In this document: in pieces, positions 8,826 to 18,184 of the stretch
How positions within the stretch are numbered: position 1 is the first letter of the stretch
Layout: the number at the start of each line of letters is the position of its first letter
Assembly (NCBI GenBank): GCA_964615765.1
Contig: CAZTQN010000019.1
Span: forward strand, 10,566-74,565
Source of the DNA: CAZTQN01 sp964615765
GTDB lineage: Bacteria; Planctomycetota; Phycisphaerae; Phycisphaerales; UBA1924
DNA length: 64,000 nt
Direction: 5' to 3'
Program-made: the position numbers and the translations under genes
Notes under the pieces: generated by a model
Database searches by the model: none
What the model was told of the DNA's origin: nothing
What the model saw: only the letters and a program-made list of their open reading frames with translations

Positions 8826-9992
8826 ATGGCTAAAGAGCAGGCTACTAACACGACTGGGGCAAATGCCGTAAGGCCCGGCGGTCAGATCCAACCCGGCGAG
8901 GTAATTCCGTTCATTCGACGAAAGGACTACGAGTTCGTTAGGGAGCTCGGACAAGGCGCCTGTGGGAAAACGGTGTTGTTGCGCGATCCGCTGATCGATC
9001 AACTCTATGTCTGCAAAAAGTACCATCCTTTCTCGGAGGATGAACGCACGGATCTCTTCCACAAGTTTGTCCAAGAAGTGAAGCTGCTTTACCTTCTTAA
9101 TCATCGGAACATTGTTCGCATCCATCATCACTTCTTGTTTCCCGACAGCTGCACTGGCTATATCCTGATGGAGTACGTCAACGGAGCAACCCTCGATGAG
9201 TACTTAAAACAGCATCCCGAGCATATTGCAAACGCCTTTGAACAAGCAATCGGAGCGTTTGCGCACCTGAACAGAGTGAGCATTCTCCACCGAGATATTC
9301 GGCCGAGCAATTTGATGGTTACAACCGACGGCACTGTGAAAGTAATTGACTTTGGCTTTGGGAAAAGCGTGCGCACATCGCACGACTTTGAAAAGAGTGT
9401 CAGTCTTAACTGGGTAGCTCCTCCTCCAAAGGAGTTCGGGCAACATCGATACGATTTCTCGACCGAAGTGTACTTTGTCGGCACGATTTTTCTCAAAGCA
9501 CTTCCCGAGCAGAATCGCGCAGGCTTCAAGCACGCGAGAGTTCTGGAAAGGATGTGCCAGGCAGATCCCGAAAAGCGATACAAGACGTTCGCAGCCGTAG
9601 AAGCGGACCTTGCAAAGGTTGACGATGCTGACGAGTTTTCGAATGCCCAGAGAGAGATTTACGCGTCCTTTGCGCAGTGTCTTTCAGGGGCTCTTCAGAA
9701 AATTGAGAGAGCCGGGAAGTATCGGCGCGATACTGATGTCGTGATGCAGCTGCTTGCAAACGCGTGCGAGAAGTGCTCCCTTGAGGCTTTTGTACCTGAC
9801 AGCCTAACCGTCATCGATTGCTTTATCGAAGGCCAGTATTATAGAAAGGTCATGGGATTTGATGCGAATGTCCTTCGTGCCTTTACGAAGCTAATGCAAT
9901 CGTTGTCGCCGGAGAAGCGGCGTGTAGTCTTGTTGAATCTACACGGGAGACTCGATGTGCTGCCGCGATATGACGATGACATTCCGTTCTAG
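8826..9992 (+). CDS. Protein-kinase-fold Ser/Thr kinase, compositionally foreign
   Basis: A 388-residue cytosolic eukaryotic-like kinase with no membrane segment. Residues 42-49 form a glycine loop (GQGACGKT), K64 in YVCKKYHP is the likely ATP lysine, HRDIRPSNL begins at 155 (D157 catalytic, N162), and the magnesium motif DFGFG begins at 175. All core catalytic residues are present, so it should be active. The activation segment is short and has no clear APE. About 120 C-terminal residues form a helical extension of unknown fold. The reading frame extends upstream into the phosphofructokinase gene, but MAKEQATNTT just after that stop is the natural start. GC is near 50 percent by eye and AT-ending codons are common, unlike every neighbour, suggesting horizontal acquisition. 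The role is unknown; no phosphatase, sensor or defence gene lies beside it. Confidence 0.85.
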   Translation: MAKEQATNTTGANAVRPGGQIQPGEVIPFIRRKDYEFVRELGQGACGKTVLLRDPLIDQLYVCKKYHPFSEDERTDLFHKFVQEVKLLYLLNHRNIVRIHHHFLFPDSCTGYILMEYVNGATLDEYLKQHPEHIANAFEQAIGAFAHLNRVSILHRDIRPSNLMVTTDGTVKVIDFGFGKSVRTSHDFEKSVSLNWVAPPPKEFGQHRYDFSTEVYFVGTIFLKALPEQNRAGFKHARVLERMCQADPEKRYKTFAAVEADLAKVDDADEFSNAQREIYASFAQCLSGALQKIERAGKYRRDTDVVMQLLANACEKCSLEAFVPDSLTVIDCFIEGQYYRKVMGFDANVLRAFTKLMQSLSPEKRRVVLLNLHGRLDVLPRYDDDIPF

Positions 9993-10171
9993 CTTTACAC
10001 GCTGTGACACTTCTGGTGCGACAGACGCCCTCACGGTGTATTCCGCTTCGCACCTTGCACCTGGCACAACGCCGAGCAGCCCCGCTGACGACGATCGACC
10101 GCTCGCGAAAGCGACCGAAGCGGCCGCCGCCGCGGCATTCGCGCCGCGATTAGCGCGGTTAACCTGTGTCC

Positions 10172-11044
10172 ATGGATCCACGACTGACGTTCTTTCTCGC
10201 CGCCGCCGGCGGTGTGCTCGCGCTGGCGGGCGCTTTGCACCTGATCGCACGGCTGGGCGCGACGGGGCGCGCGATCTGCGACGTGCTGGCCCGCGCGCCG
10301 GCGCTCGACGTGGTCGTGTTCGCCTTCACGCACGGGCCCTGGGTCGCCGCGGGCGTGGTGTGGGCCGGCAGGTGGGGGCGGGTCGACGGCGCACCCGCGT
10401 GGTCGACCAGCCTTCTGGCGTACCTGCTGATCGCGATCCTCGGGCAGTGTGCGGCGATGTTCCTCTGGTCGTGGGGGCACGAACTGGCCCGGCGCGGCCT
10501 GCGCCCCGGGCCGCGCCCGCCGCGGATCGTCAGCACGCTCAACCGGCGCGTCGGCTGGTTCCGCAACCATGTCGCCGTGTGGATCACGGCCCTGGCGGTG
10601 CCGGTGTTCACGCTTGTGCGCGTGGCGGAGTATGTCGTGTACCCGCCGCTGCACTGGCTGATCCGCCTGCCCAAGTACAAGCACGGCGACTGGGTCAACG
10701 TCAGCCGCCAGAAGTTCGAGGGGCTGGTCGGCTACGACCTGATCTGGTGCCTGTACTGCGACTGGATGACGGGCGTGTGGTCGCTGGGCAGCGAGATGCT
10801 GCGGAACGTCGAGAGCTTCTGGTGCCCGATCCGCTTCGGCTCGCCGGAAAAGTGCGCCAACTGCGCGATCGACTTCCCCGACGTCGCGGGCGATTGGGTG
10901 CGCCCGGACGGCACGATGCAGGAAGTCACGCAGCTCCTCGAACGCAAGTACCCCGGGCCAAAGGGCGACAACGCGTGGTTCGGGCACCCGGTGCGGCTGA
11001 CGGTCAAGGGGAACGCCGCGGAGACGGGGCGGGCGAAGACGTGA
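10172..11044 (+). CDS. Multi-pass membrane protein of unknown function with a Cys motif
   Basis: A 290-residue protein with three or four hydrophobic segments in the first 155 residues (FFLAAAGGVLALAGALHLIA, YLLIAILGQCAAMFLW, VAVWITALAVPVFTLVRVA). A hydrophilic C-terminal part follows. It contains YDLIWCLYCDWMTGVW and WCPIRFGSPEKCANCAIDFPDV; the paired CxxC-type cysteines could bind a metal. A GTG six bases upstream (10166) is an alternative start. I do not recognise the family; the Trp/Cys-rich block looks conserved rather than random. Normal high GC resumes here after the kinase gene. It is followed by a 133-bp gap and a gene with its own strong ribosome-binding site, so an operon is not indicated. 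Confidence 0.7.
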   Translation: MDPRLTFFLAAAGGVLALAGALHLIARLGATGRAICDVLARAPALDVVVFAFTHGPWVAAGVVWAGRWGRVDGAPAWSTSLLAYLLIAILGQCAAMFLWSWGHELARRGLRPGPRPPRIVSTLNRRVGWFRNHVAVWITALAVPVFTLVRVAEYVVYPPLHWLIRLPKYKHGDWVNVSRQKFEGLVGYDLIWCLYCDWMTGVWSLGSEMLRNVESFWCPIRFGSPEKCANCAIDFPDVAGDWVRPDGTMQEVTQLLERKYPGPKGDNAWFGHPVRLTVKGNAAETGRAKT

Positions 11045-11177
11045 CGCCCCGCGGACGGTGACAATTCCGCCGCCAACGGGCGGCGGACGGATCCGACGGG
11101 GCGCGAGGCACGTTCAGACTCTCGGGGCCCGGCGACGCCGGAGACAACCGAGGGACGCGGACCGAAGGAGGTCCAAC

Positions 11178-12371
11178 ATGGCACGCGCGTGGATGCGGGC
11201 GGCGGTCGCGATGAGCGTGGTCGGCGGGTGTGTCGCGGCGACGGGCGGCGTGACCCGCGCGGCGGAGCCGTTGCCCGGCGCGCCCGCCGCGCCGGCCGCC
11301 CCGGCGCCGGTGGTGTGCACCGCCAATCTGCGCCTGCCGGGGGTGATGGCGGACATCGTGTCGAACGTACTGCTGCGGGCCGAGAGGCAGCCCGACGAGC
11401 GCGTTCGCGTGTTCCGGGAGAAGGCCCGCAAGCTGGCAAACGGGGACGAGGTGGTGAAAGCCGCGGCGGCCGAGTTCGCCATCGATCACGACCGGCTCGC
11501 GAAACTCGTAGAGCACTTCCGGCACGTGAACTGCCGGCACGCGCCCGTGCCCGGGTACTTCCCGCCCGACAGCGCGCACGCCGCGGGCCCGGACGATCTG
11601 GACAACCCGGCGATGCGGCCCGCGTGGGACTTTGCGCGGGGCGTCGTGCTGCACGTGGTTCTGCACGAGCTCGGGCACGCGGTCATCCGCGAGTTCGACG
11701 TACCGGTCCTGGGCAACGAGGAAACCATGGCCGACGCGTTCGCGACGCACGCGCTCATCGAGTTTCTGCCCGAGAACGCGGCGGCGACGATCGAGGCCCG
11801 CGTGCGCTCGCTCATCTTCGAGGCCGACGAGATTCCCCGCGAGAAGTGGTCGTACCGGGGCGAGCACGATCACGACGCGCGGCGTGCGTACCAGATCGCG
11901 GCGCTCGCCGTCGCCGCCGACGCGGACAAGTACGCCGAGGCCGGACGCCTCGTGGGCATGTCCCCACGCGAGATCGCCCAAGCGAAGGACTACGGCGCCG
12001 ACATTCACCGGGCCTGGCGGCGGACGCTCGCGCCGCTCCGCATGCCCGAAGGTCGCAACTCCAGAGAAGTGCGGCTCCGTGTCGACGACGAATCGAGCGC
12101 GTTTGTCGAGTCCGGCGAGCCGGGCACGGGCGAGCTGATCCGGCGCGTGCTCGGCGCGATCGACTGGCACTCGATGGTGACCGTCGAGTTCAAGTGGGAG
12201 AGCACCGGCACGGGCGGGGCCCGGTGGAACCGTTCGACGCGGACGGTGCTGGTCGACGGCGCGTACGTGCGCCGGTTCGTGCTGCAGGCGCAAGGGATCG
12301 CCGCGGCACCGCCCGCCGAGCTTCCCAAGACGCTCACACCGATAGAGCCCGCGACGCCGCGGGGCGAGTGA
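11178..12371 (+). CDS. Exported DUF4344-type putative zinc metallopeptidase
   Basis: The ATG at 11178 follows a textbook AAGGAGGT ribosome-binding site, which settles the start against the longer frame. The 397-residue product has a signal peptide (VAMSVVGGCVAATGGVTRAA). The metallopeptidase motif VVLHELGHAVI places H163-E164-x-x-H167 in a zincin arrangement, followed by EFDVPVLGNEETMADAFATHALI, where Glu/Asp residues could supply the third ligand as in the DUF4344 family. The C-terminal third is variable and Pro/Ala-rich. Family members are predicted proteases with few studied examples. Its TGA abuts the TGA of the convergent sucD gene, forming TGATCA with no spacer and hence no room for an independent terminator. 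Confidence 0.8.
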   Translation: MARAWMRAAVAMSVVGGCVAATGGVTRAAEPLPGAPAAPAAPAPVVCTANLRLPGVMADIVSNVLLRAERQPDERVRVFREKARKLANGDEVVKAAAAEFAIDHDRLAKLVEHFRHVNCRHAPVPGYFPPDSAHAAGPDDLDNPAMRPAWDFARGVVLHVVLHELGHAVIREFDVPVLGNEETMADAFATHALIEFLPENAAATIEARVRSLIFEADEIPREKWSYRGEHDHDARRAYQIAALAVAADADKYAEAGRLVGMSPREIAQAKDYGADIHRAWRRTLAPLRMPEGRNSREVRLRVDDESSAFVESGEPGTGELIRRVLGAIDWHSMVTVEFKWESTGTGGARWNRSTRTVLVDGAYVRRFVLQAQGIAAAPPAELPKTLTPIEPATPRGE

Positions 12372-13367
<996 letters not shown>

Positions 13368-13444
13368 AGGGCCCGAGTGTACGCCCCACACGGACGCGTT
13401 CGGGCCCGCACAGGCCGGGCTTTGCCCGGGGCGCGGCGCGGGGC

Positions 13445-15589
13445 TCACGGCGTGCCGGGGGAAGGGGGAACGGCGGGCTGAGCCGCGGCCCGGGCCCGGG
13501 ACACAACCTCCTTCAGTCGCGCAAACCGGGTCGCGAACTCCGCACCGCCCAGGGCCGGGTCGATGATCTCCAGCCGGGCCAAATGCACGCCGAGCGCCTC
13601 CGCGTCGACCGGGCCGGATGTATCAAGGGCGAACAGTTCCAGCATGCGGGCCCAGGCGGCCCAGTACGGCGGGTCTCGCCCCACAGCGCCGGCCGGCTTC
13701 TCGAACTGATCCGCCAAGCCCCGCAGCGTTGCGAACGCGTCATCTGTCCGTGCCAGCGCGGCCTGAGCCTCGGCGAGGTTCAGACGCAGGCGGGCCGCCT
13801 CACCGGTGCCGGGGCGATCGATGGTCGAACCGAGCAGCGCCAGCAGGCGTCGCTCTGCGCTGGCATGGGCGCCGGCGCGGACTTCGAGTTCGCCGACGTC
13901 CAGCCCCGCGCGGCCCGCGACGCCGGGGGCCGTCGGGGTCAATCGCGAGAGCAGGTCGTCGGCGACGCCGGAGCGTGTGGCGGCGGGCATCTGCTCCCAC
14001 TGTTCGACCAGCGCGGCCGCGGCTTTGGCCAGTTCGCCCGCCGCGGCGTCGCGCCGGGGGCCATCGAGCCCGTCGAACACGCGCACGGCGGCGGCGATCC
14101 GGGCCGCTTCGTCCAGCGCCGAATCCGTCCGCTCGACCGCGACGGCGACCTGGCCCCAGCGCGGCTCGCTGGTGCGTTCCAGCAGCACGCGCACGGCGTC
14201 GCGCCGCGCCGCGGCGTTCGCGGCCCCGTCATCCGCCAGCAGTCTGGCCGCGTCGACCACGCGCTCCGACGCCGGCGCTTCCCGCACCAGTCGCCCGAGC
14301 GCGCGGGCCGAGCCCGCCGGGTCCGAATCGCGCGTGGCAGCGGCCAGTTCCCACAGGGCGTCGGCGCGGAGGGCGGGCGGCGCGTCGGCACGCTGCGCGA
14401 CATGATCGAGCAGCAGCGCCGCGTCGCGGTGGGCCGTCGCACGGTCGCGCAGCATCGTGATCGCGCGGGCCAGCAGCAGTTCGGGCGCGACGGCGTCCCG
14501 GGCGGCCCGCGGGTCGACCTGCGGCGCGAGCTTGGCGTACACGCGGACACGCCGCGCGTCGGCGGCGGGCCGATCCTCGTCCGGACGCGGCGCCGATTGC
14601 TGCTTGAGCAGTTCCGCCACGGGCCCGGCGAGCGTCGTCAAACGCCCGAGGCGACCGTCGCGCAGCAGGTGCCCGCGGGCCTGGGCTTCGAGCAGCAGCG
14701 GGTCCGGCCCGCTCGGCGCGGCGTTCTCGGCCGGGTCGACGGGCTGCCCGATCACGGCGAGCCCGAGCGCGGCCCGGCGGCGCGTCGCCGGCTCGGCGGC
14801 CGGATGCTCCAGCGCGCGGCGCAGGCGATCCCGCGCCACGCCGAACGCCCGATCGCTCGGCGTGTTCGAAGCGTTGATCAGCGCCAGCGCGATGATGGCG
14901 TCGCGCGCGGGCTCGATCGCCGCCGACCGCACCGAGACGGCTTCGAGCGACTTGACGGCGCTGGTCGCCGCGGCGGTCCGTTCGGGCTCCGTCGCCGCCG
15001 CCCCGGCCAGAAGACCGTGCGCCAGCCCTGTGAAAAAAGGGATCCGCTGGGCCTGTTCGACTTCGATCAGGCGGGCCAGTTGCCGGTCGGCCGCCTCGGC
15101 GGTGCCGGGGCGGGACAGCGCGTCGGACTCGAGCGCGGCGATCGCCGTGCCCGACACGCGCGTGGCCCGCTGCAACAACTCCAGCGCCTTCGCCGCCGCG
15201 ACGCGCACACTCGTGCGCTCCCGCTCGCTCGCCAGCCCGACGAGCACCGTCAGGTCGAGGTCCTCCCGCGAGAGTTCGGCGAGTGCGGTCGCGGCTCGGT
15301 CGACCATCCACGTCGGGGCCCGGTCATCGCTCGGGGCCCGCTCGATCAGCCCGGCCCGCAGCGCGTCGGCCTCGCGCACGAGGGCCGCACGGCGCTCGTC
15401 CGTCAGGTCGGCCACGCGCAGGTCGGCCTCGATGACGTCGAGGCGGGCGATGTCTTCGCTCAAGGGGCGCTCGCCGGCTTCAGCACGAGCAACGTCGGCC
15501 GACGCGACGGGCGGGCACGGGTGCGACGCGACCGCCGCCAGGCACAGGGCCAGCACGCGCAGCGGCGATGGCGAGGTCCGCGGGGTCAC
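13445..15589 (-). CDS. Exported helical-repeat protein of unknown function
   Basis: A 714-residue, very Ala/Arg-rich protein with an N-terminal export signal (LRVLALCLAAVASHPCPPVASA). The rest is a long run of amphipathic helices (for example SVRVAAAKALELL, RRRAALGLAVIG, ALRADALWELAAATR) suggesting an alpha-solenoid of TPR or HEAT type. Strict consensus repeats cannot be assigned by eye. The gene follows the VWA and DoxX genes on the same strand after a 51-bp gap, so all three may be co-transcribed. No catalytic motif is seen. A scaffold role in the envelope with the VWA protein is an inference from context. Confidence 0.7.
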   Translation of the reverse strand: MTPRTSPSPLRVLALCLAAVASHPCPPVASADVARAEAGERPLSEDIARLDVIEADLRVADLTDERRAALVREADALRAGLIERAPSDDRAPTWMVDRAATALAELSREDLDLTVLVGLASERERTSVRVAAAKALELLQRATRVSGTAIAALESDALSRPGTAEAADRQLARLIEVEQAQRIPFFTGLAHGLLAGAAATEPERTAAATSAVKSLEAVSVRSAAIEPARDAIIALALINASNTPSDRAFGVARDRLRRALEHPAAEPATRRRAALGLAVIGQPVDPAENAAPSGPDPLLLEAQARGHLLRDGRLGRLTTLAGPVAELLKQQSAPRPDEDRPAADARRVRVYAKLAPQVDPRAARDAVAPELLLARAITMLRDRATAHRDAALLLDHVAQRADAPPALRADALWELAAATRDSDPAGSARALGRLVREAPASERVVDAARLLADDGAANAAARRDAVRVLLERTSEPRWGQVAVAVERTDSALDEAARIAAAVRVFDGLDGPRRDAAAGELAKAAAALVEQWEQMPAATRSGVADDLLSRLTPTAPGVAGRAGLDVGELEVRAGAHASAERRLLALLGSTIDRPGTGEAARLRLNLAEAQAALARTDDAFATLRGLADQFEKPAGAVGRDPPYWAAWARMLELFALDTSGPVDAEALGVHLARLEIIDPALGGAEFATRFARLKEVVSRARAAAQPAVPPSPGTP

Positions 15590-15640
15590 GATCGGAGCGT
15601 ACGTCGGCGCGCCGCGGCGAGATCGGCGCGATGGACGCGA

Positions 15641-16687
15641 TCAGGGCCCGAGCTGCCCGGGCGTCGCGACCACGCGGTACCCCGACGGCCCGCCGCCGTG
15701 CCGGGCGCCGATCGCGCGGAGCACGCCGACGGGGTCCTCGTCAAGAAACTGAATGGTCTGGATGAGGACGGGGCGTTGCCCGGCGTCGCCGGCGGGGTTG
15801 AGTTGATCGAGCCGGGCGAGGATGGTGGTGAGGTTCTGCTCGTCGCTCACGCCGCCGGAACGTTCGATCGCCCGCGAGAGCAGGAAGACGGCGTCGGGCT
15901 GGAACGCCAGCGCGGCTTCAGCGCCGGCGAGCGGGGCCGAGCGTCCGGCGGGGACCGCTTCGGCGAGCCACTCGGACAGCCGGGCCCGGGCCGTCGGCGT
16001 GGCGCGGACCAGCACCGGCGCGAACGAGCGGACCTGATCGCGCTGGCCCGAGCGGGCGAAGAGCACGACGCCGAACTTTTGCGTCGGCGCCAGCCGCGCG
16101 ACCGAGCGGCGGACTTCTTCGAGCACCAGCGGCAGGCTGGTGACCATCGAGCCGGAACAGTCGATCGCGTACACGACCGAGCGCGCGGTGGACGCGCCCA
16201 GGCCGGCGAACGTCACGCCGCGTGGCGCGTCGACACCCTCGGGAAAGGCCTCGGCGTCAGCAGGGTCGACGAACGCGCCGCTCCCGCCGGCGAGCACGCC
16301 GCCGGTCGCCCACGAACGCTCGGCGCCGGGATGGGCTTCGACGACGCTGGCCAACCCGCGAAGTTCGGTGATCGCGGGCGGCGGCGTCAGCGTCGCACCC
16401 TCGGAGCCCTCGCCCATCGCAGCGCCGGAAACTTCGCCGACGATCGCGGCGGCGGCGCCGGCGGCGGGCATCGCGTCGACCGTCGTGCCGGGGGCGGCGA
16501 AGTCGATGGTGATGCGTTCGGCGGGGTCGCGCGCCGGGGCGGCGCTGCGATAGACCAGGAAGCCCGCCAGCACGAGCGTCGCCGCGTGCGCCAGCACCGA
16601 GACCGCCGCGGGCACGCCCCTGCTCGCCAGCCGGGCACGCCGCGGGCGACCGCTCGGGGCGGCGGAGTTGGCGGCCAGTGCGCTCAT
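15641..16687 (-). CDS. Membrane-anchored von Willebrand factor A (VWA) domain protein
   Basis: The start at 16687 is set by a 4-bp ATGA overlap with the upstream DoxX gene; the longer frame upstream is a shadow of that gene. The 348-residue product has one N-terminal hydrophobic segment (VSVLAHAATLVLAGFLVY) after a basic stretch, then a Gly/Ala-rich linker. From about residue 175 a VWA domain carries the MIDAS-type motif VVYAIDCSGSM (D-x-S-x-S), followed by FGVVLFA. VWA domains bind metal ions and mediate protein contacts. Translational coupling to DoxX and proximity to the helical-repeat gene suggest an envelope complex, but the target is unknown. Confidence 0.82.
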   Translation of the reverse strand: MSALAANSAAPSGRPRRARLASRGVPAAVSVLAHAATLVLAGFLVYRSAAPARDPAERITIDFAAPGTTVDAMPAAGAAAAIVGEVSGAAMGEGSEGATLTPPPAITELRGLASVVEAHPGAERSWATGGVLAGGSGAFVDPADAEAFPEGVDAPRGVTFAGLGASTARSVVYAIDCSGSMVTSLPLVLEEVRRSVARLAPTQKFGVVLFARSGQRDQVRSFAPVLVRATPTARARLSEWLAEAVPAGRSAPLAGAEAALAFQPDAVFLLSRAIERSGGVSDEQNLTTILARLDQLNPAGDAGQRPVLIQTIQFLDEDPVGVLRAIGARHGGGPSGYRVVATPGQLGP

Positions 16688-17553
16688 GCGCCCGGGCTCC
16701 GTCCCACGGGGGAGGCGGCGGGGGCAACGGACGCGGCCGCTGCGGGCGGGGCCGTCCGAACGACCACCACCCGGCGCGCCGTCATGGCCCAATCCAGCGA
16801 CAGCCGCCCGGGCCCGAGCAGCACGAGCGTCAGGCACCCGGCCAGCACGGCGCTCTGCCACATCAGCGGCATCCACGCGCGCACGTCCCAACGGTCATAG
16901 GCCGGCAGGATGCCGAGCACCGTCGAGCTCGACTGTACCGCCGGCCCGAGTTGATCGAGCCAGATGGCCCCGAGCATGACGCCCGCGAGAGCGAAGCTGG
17001 ACAGACGCGTCATGAACCCGACCAGCAGGAACACGCCGCACAGGATCTCGACGGTCATGACCGACTGCGCCTGGAACCGCGCGGGCAGGCCATCGGACAG
17101 GAACGCGGGCCACACGGCGGGTCGCGGCGTGCCGGTCGCATCGACCCCGGGCTGCCCGGCCTTGCTGACACGCAGCGCGATGCCCCACAACCGCTTGACG
17201 CGGATGTCCTCAGGAAAGTCGACGGCGCTGTACCGCACGCCGACGGGGGCCGCGTTCTGCGCCAGCAATATCTGAACCGGCACCACCTGAACCGGCGTCT
17301 CGCGCCCGTCCGGCCCGCGCGTGCCGGGCTGGCCCGGGGTGGGCAGCGGGGCCGTCGGCGAGCCGGGCGAGGCGCCCGGCGCCCGCGCGACCGGGCGGAT
17401 GACGCCGATGTTCGCCAGTCGGGCGGCGTCATCGCCCTTGACGGGCATGGTGGCCTCGATCTTGCCCCACCCGGCCCAGATGAACGTCAACGCCAGCACC
17501 AGCCGAAGCGGGAGCGGCGCAAGCAGTGTGGATTCCGATCGGGCGCTGGGCAT
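16684..17553 (-). CDS. DoxX-family membrane protein
   Basis: A 289-residue protein with DoxX-like features: LRLVLALTFIWAGWGKI at residues 16-32, then VMTVEILCGVFLLVGFMTRLSSFALAG, a third hydrophobic helix (LAGVMLGAIWLDQ) and LMWQSAVLAGCLTLVLLGPG. Between the first and second helices is a hydrophilic insertion of about 110 residues (Pro/Gly-rich, then FPEDIRVKRLWGIALRVSKAG), longer than in typical DoxX proteins and presumably periplasmic. DoxX family members are small membrane proteins linked to redox homeostasis; no specific reaction can be assigned. It is the first gene of the set, coupled to the VWA gene by an overlapping start/stop. Confidence 0.8.
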   Translation of the reverse strand: MPSARSESTLLAPLPLRLVLALTFIWAGWGKIEATMPVKGDDAARLANIGVIRPVARAPGASPGSPTAPLPTPGQPGTRGPDGRETPVQVVPVQILLAQNAAPVGVRYSAVDFPEDIRVKRLWGIALRVSKAGQPGVDATGTPRPAVWPAFLSDGLPARFQAQSVMTVEILCGVFLLVGFMTRLSSFALAGVMLGAIWLDQLGPAVQSSSTVLGILPAYDRWDVRAWMPLMWQSAVLAGCLTLVLLGPGRLSLDWAMTARRVVVVRTAPPAAAASVAPAASPVGRSPGA

Positions 17554-17689
17554 CTGTAGACAGGACGGGGTCGGCTCGGGCCGTCGCGACCCTTCAGTAT
17601 AAGAACCGCGTCCGTGCCGGGCATGCAGATCCCGTGAAGACCGGCCCCGGCCCCGGCGAGCATGCCCGATATGCTCACCCGCTCACCCC

Positions 17690-17773
17690 GCGGGCGTGGC
17701 GAAACTGGCAGACGCACGGGATTTAGGTTCCCGTGGCCGCAAGGCCGTGCAGGTTCAAGTCCTGTCGCCCGCA
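17690..17773 (+). tRNA. tRNA-Leu (anticodon UAG)
   Basis: An 84-nt cloverleaf. The acceptor stem is GCGGGCG paired with CGCCCGC, with discriminator A. The anticodon stem CGGGA/TCCCG encloses the loop TTTAGGT, with TAG at 17724-17726. There is a long class II variable arm with stem GGCC-GCAA-GGCC, and the T arm is GCAGG-TTCAAGT-CCTGT. The long variable arm and discriminator A fit leucine. CCA is not encoded and must be added after transcription. It lies between divergent flanking genes and is the only tRNA found in the window. Confidence 0.97.
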
Positions 17774-17834
17774 TTCCCCTACAGCCCCCGGCCGACGCCC
17801 GTTCCCAGCACGGGCCGGTCGAGCGGGCGACCGC

Positions 17835-18137
17835 TCAGTCGTCGGCGCTGATCGACCGCGGCCCGGCCTTGCCCGCCGTCCGCTCCATGTACCCCTTGCC
17901 CTTGCGCTCGTACTTGGTAAACCCGAGCCGCTCGAGGTTCGAGTTGCTCAGCACGCTCTTGGTCTTCAGGGGCGAGAGCTTGCCGGCGATGGCGGGGGCG
18001 ACGATCGCGCGGCGGACGGGCCGCCCGGTCGTCGGGTGCTTCTTCAGCGGCGCGTCTTTCATCGATTGCACGTGCTCGAACGTCTCGCCGGTCGGCTCAC
18101 CCTTGGCGTCGAGCACCTCGTACACGTACGTCGGCAT
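17835..18137 (-). CDS. FmdB-like small protein without zinc-binding cysteines
   Basis: A 100-residue protein opening MPTYVYEVLDAKGEPTG, then FEHVQSMKDAPLKKHPTTGRPVRR. This follows the FmdB/regulatory zinc-ribbon layout (MPTYEYxC..CG..FE..QSM..P...CP.CG..V.R), but every position normally held by Cys is replaced and the protein contains no Cys at all. The fold may persist without zinc. The C-terminal half (KTKSVLSNSNLERLGFTKYERKGKGYME) is basic and resembles the conserved tail of the family. The function of FmdB proteins is poorly defined. The gene lies 47 bp downstream of the large exported-protein gene on the same strand and may be co-transcribed with it. Confidence 0.7.
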   Translation of the reverse strand: MPTYVYEVLDAKGEPTGETFEHVQSMKDAPLKKHPTTGRPVRRAIVAPAIAGKLSPLKTKSVLSNSNLERLGFTKYERKGKGYMERTAGKAGPRSISADD

Positions 18138-18184
18138 GCCCGATCATAAGCCCGGCGGATCGGTCGCCGTACGCCCGGCGCCGG

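Noticed and set aside
10098..10123. Possible terminator hairpin (CCGC-TCGC-GAAA-GCGA ... GCGG) after the kinase gene
   Set aside because: The stem is bulged and no T-run follows; GC-rich hairpins of this size are common by chance here.
13583..16900. Plus-strand ORF of 1105 codons over the VWA and helical-repeat genes
   Set aside because: Repetitive Arg/Gly/Ala composition typical of antisense frames in 70 percent GC DNA; it conflicts with three well-supported minus-strand genes.
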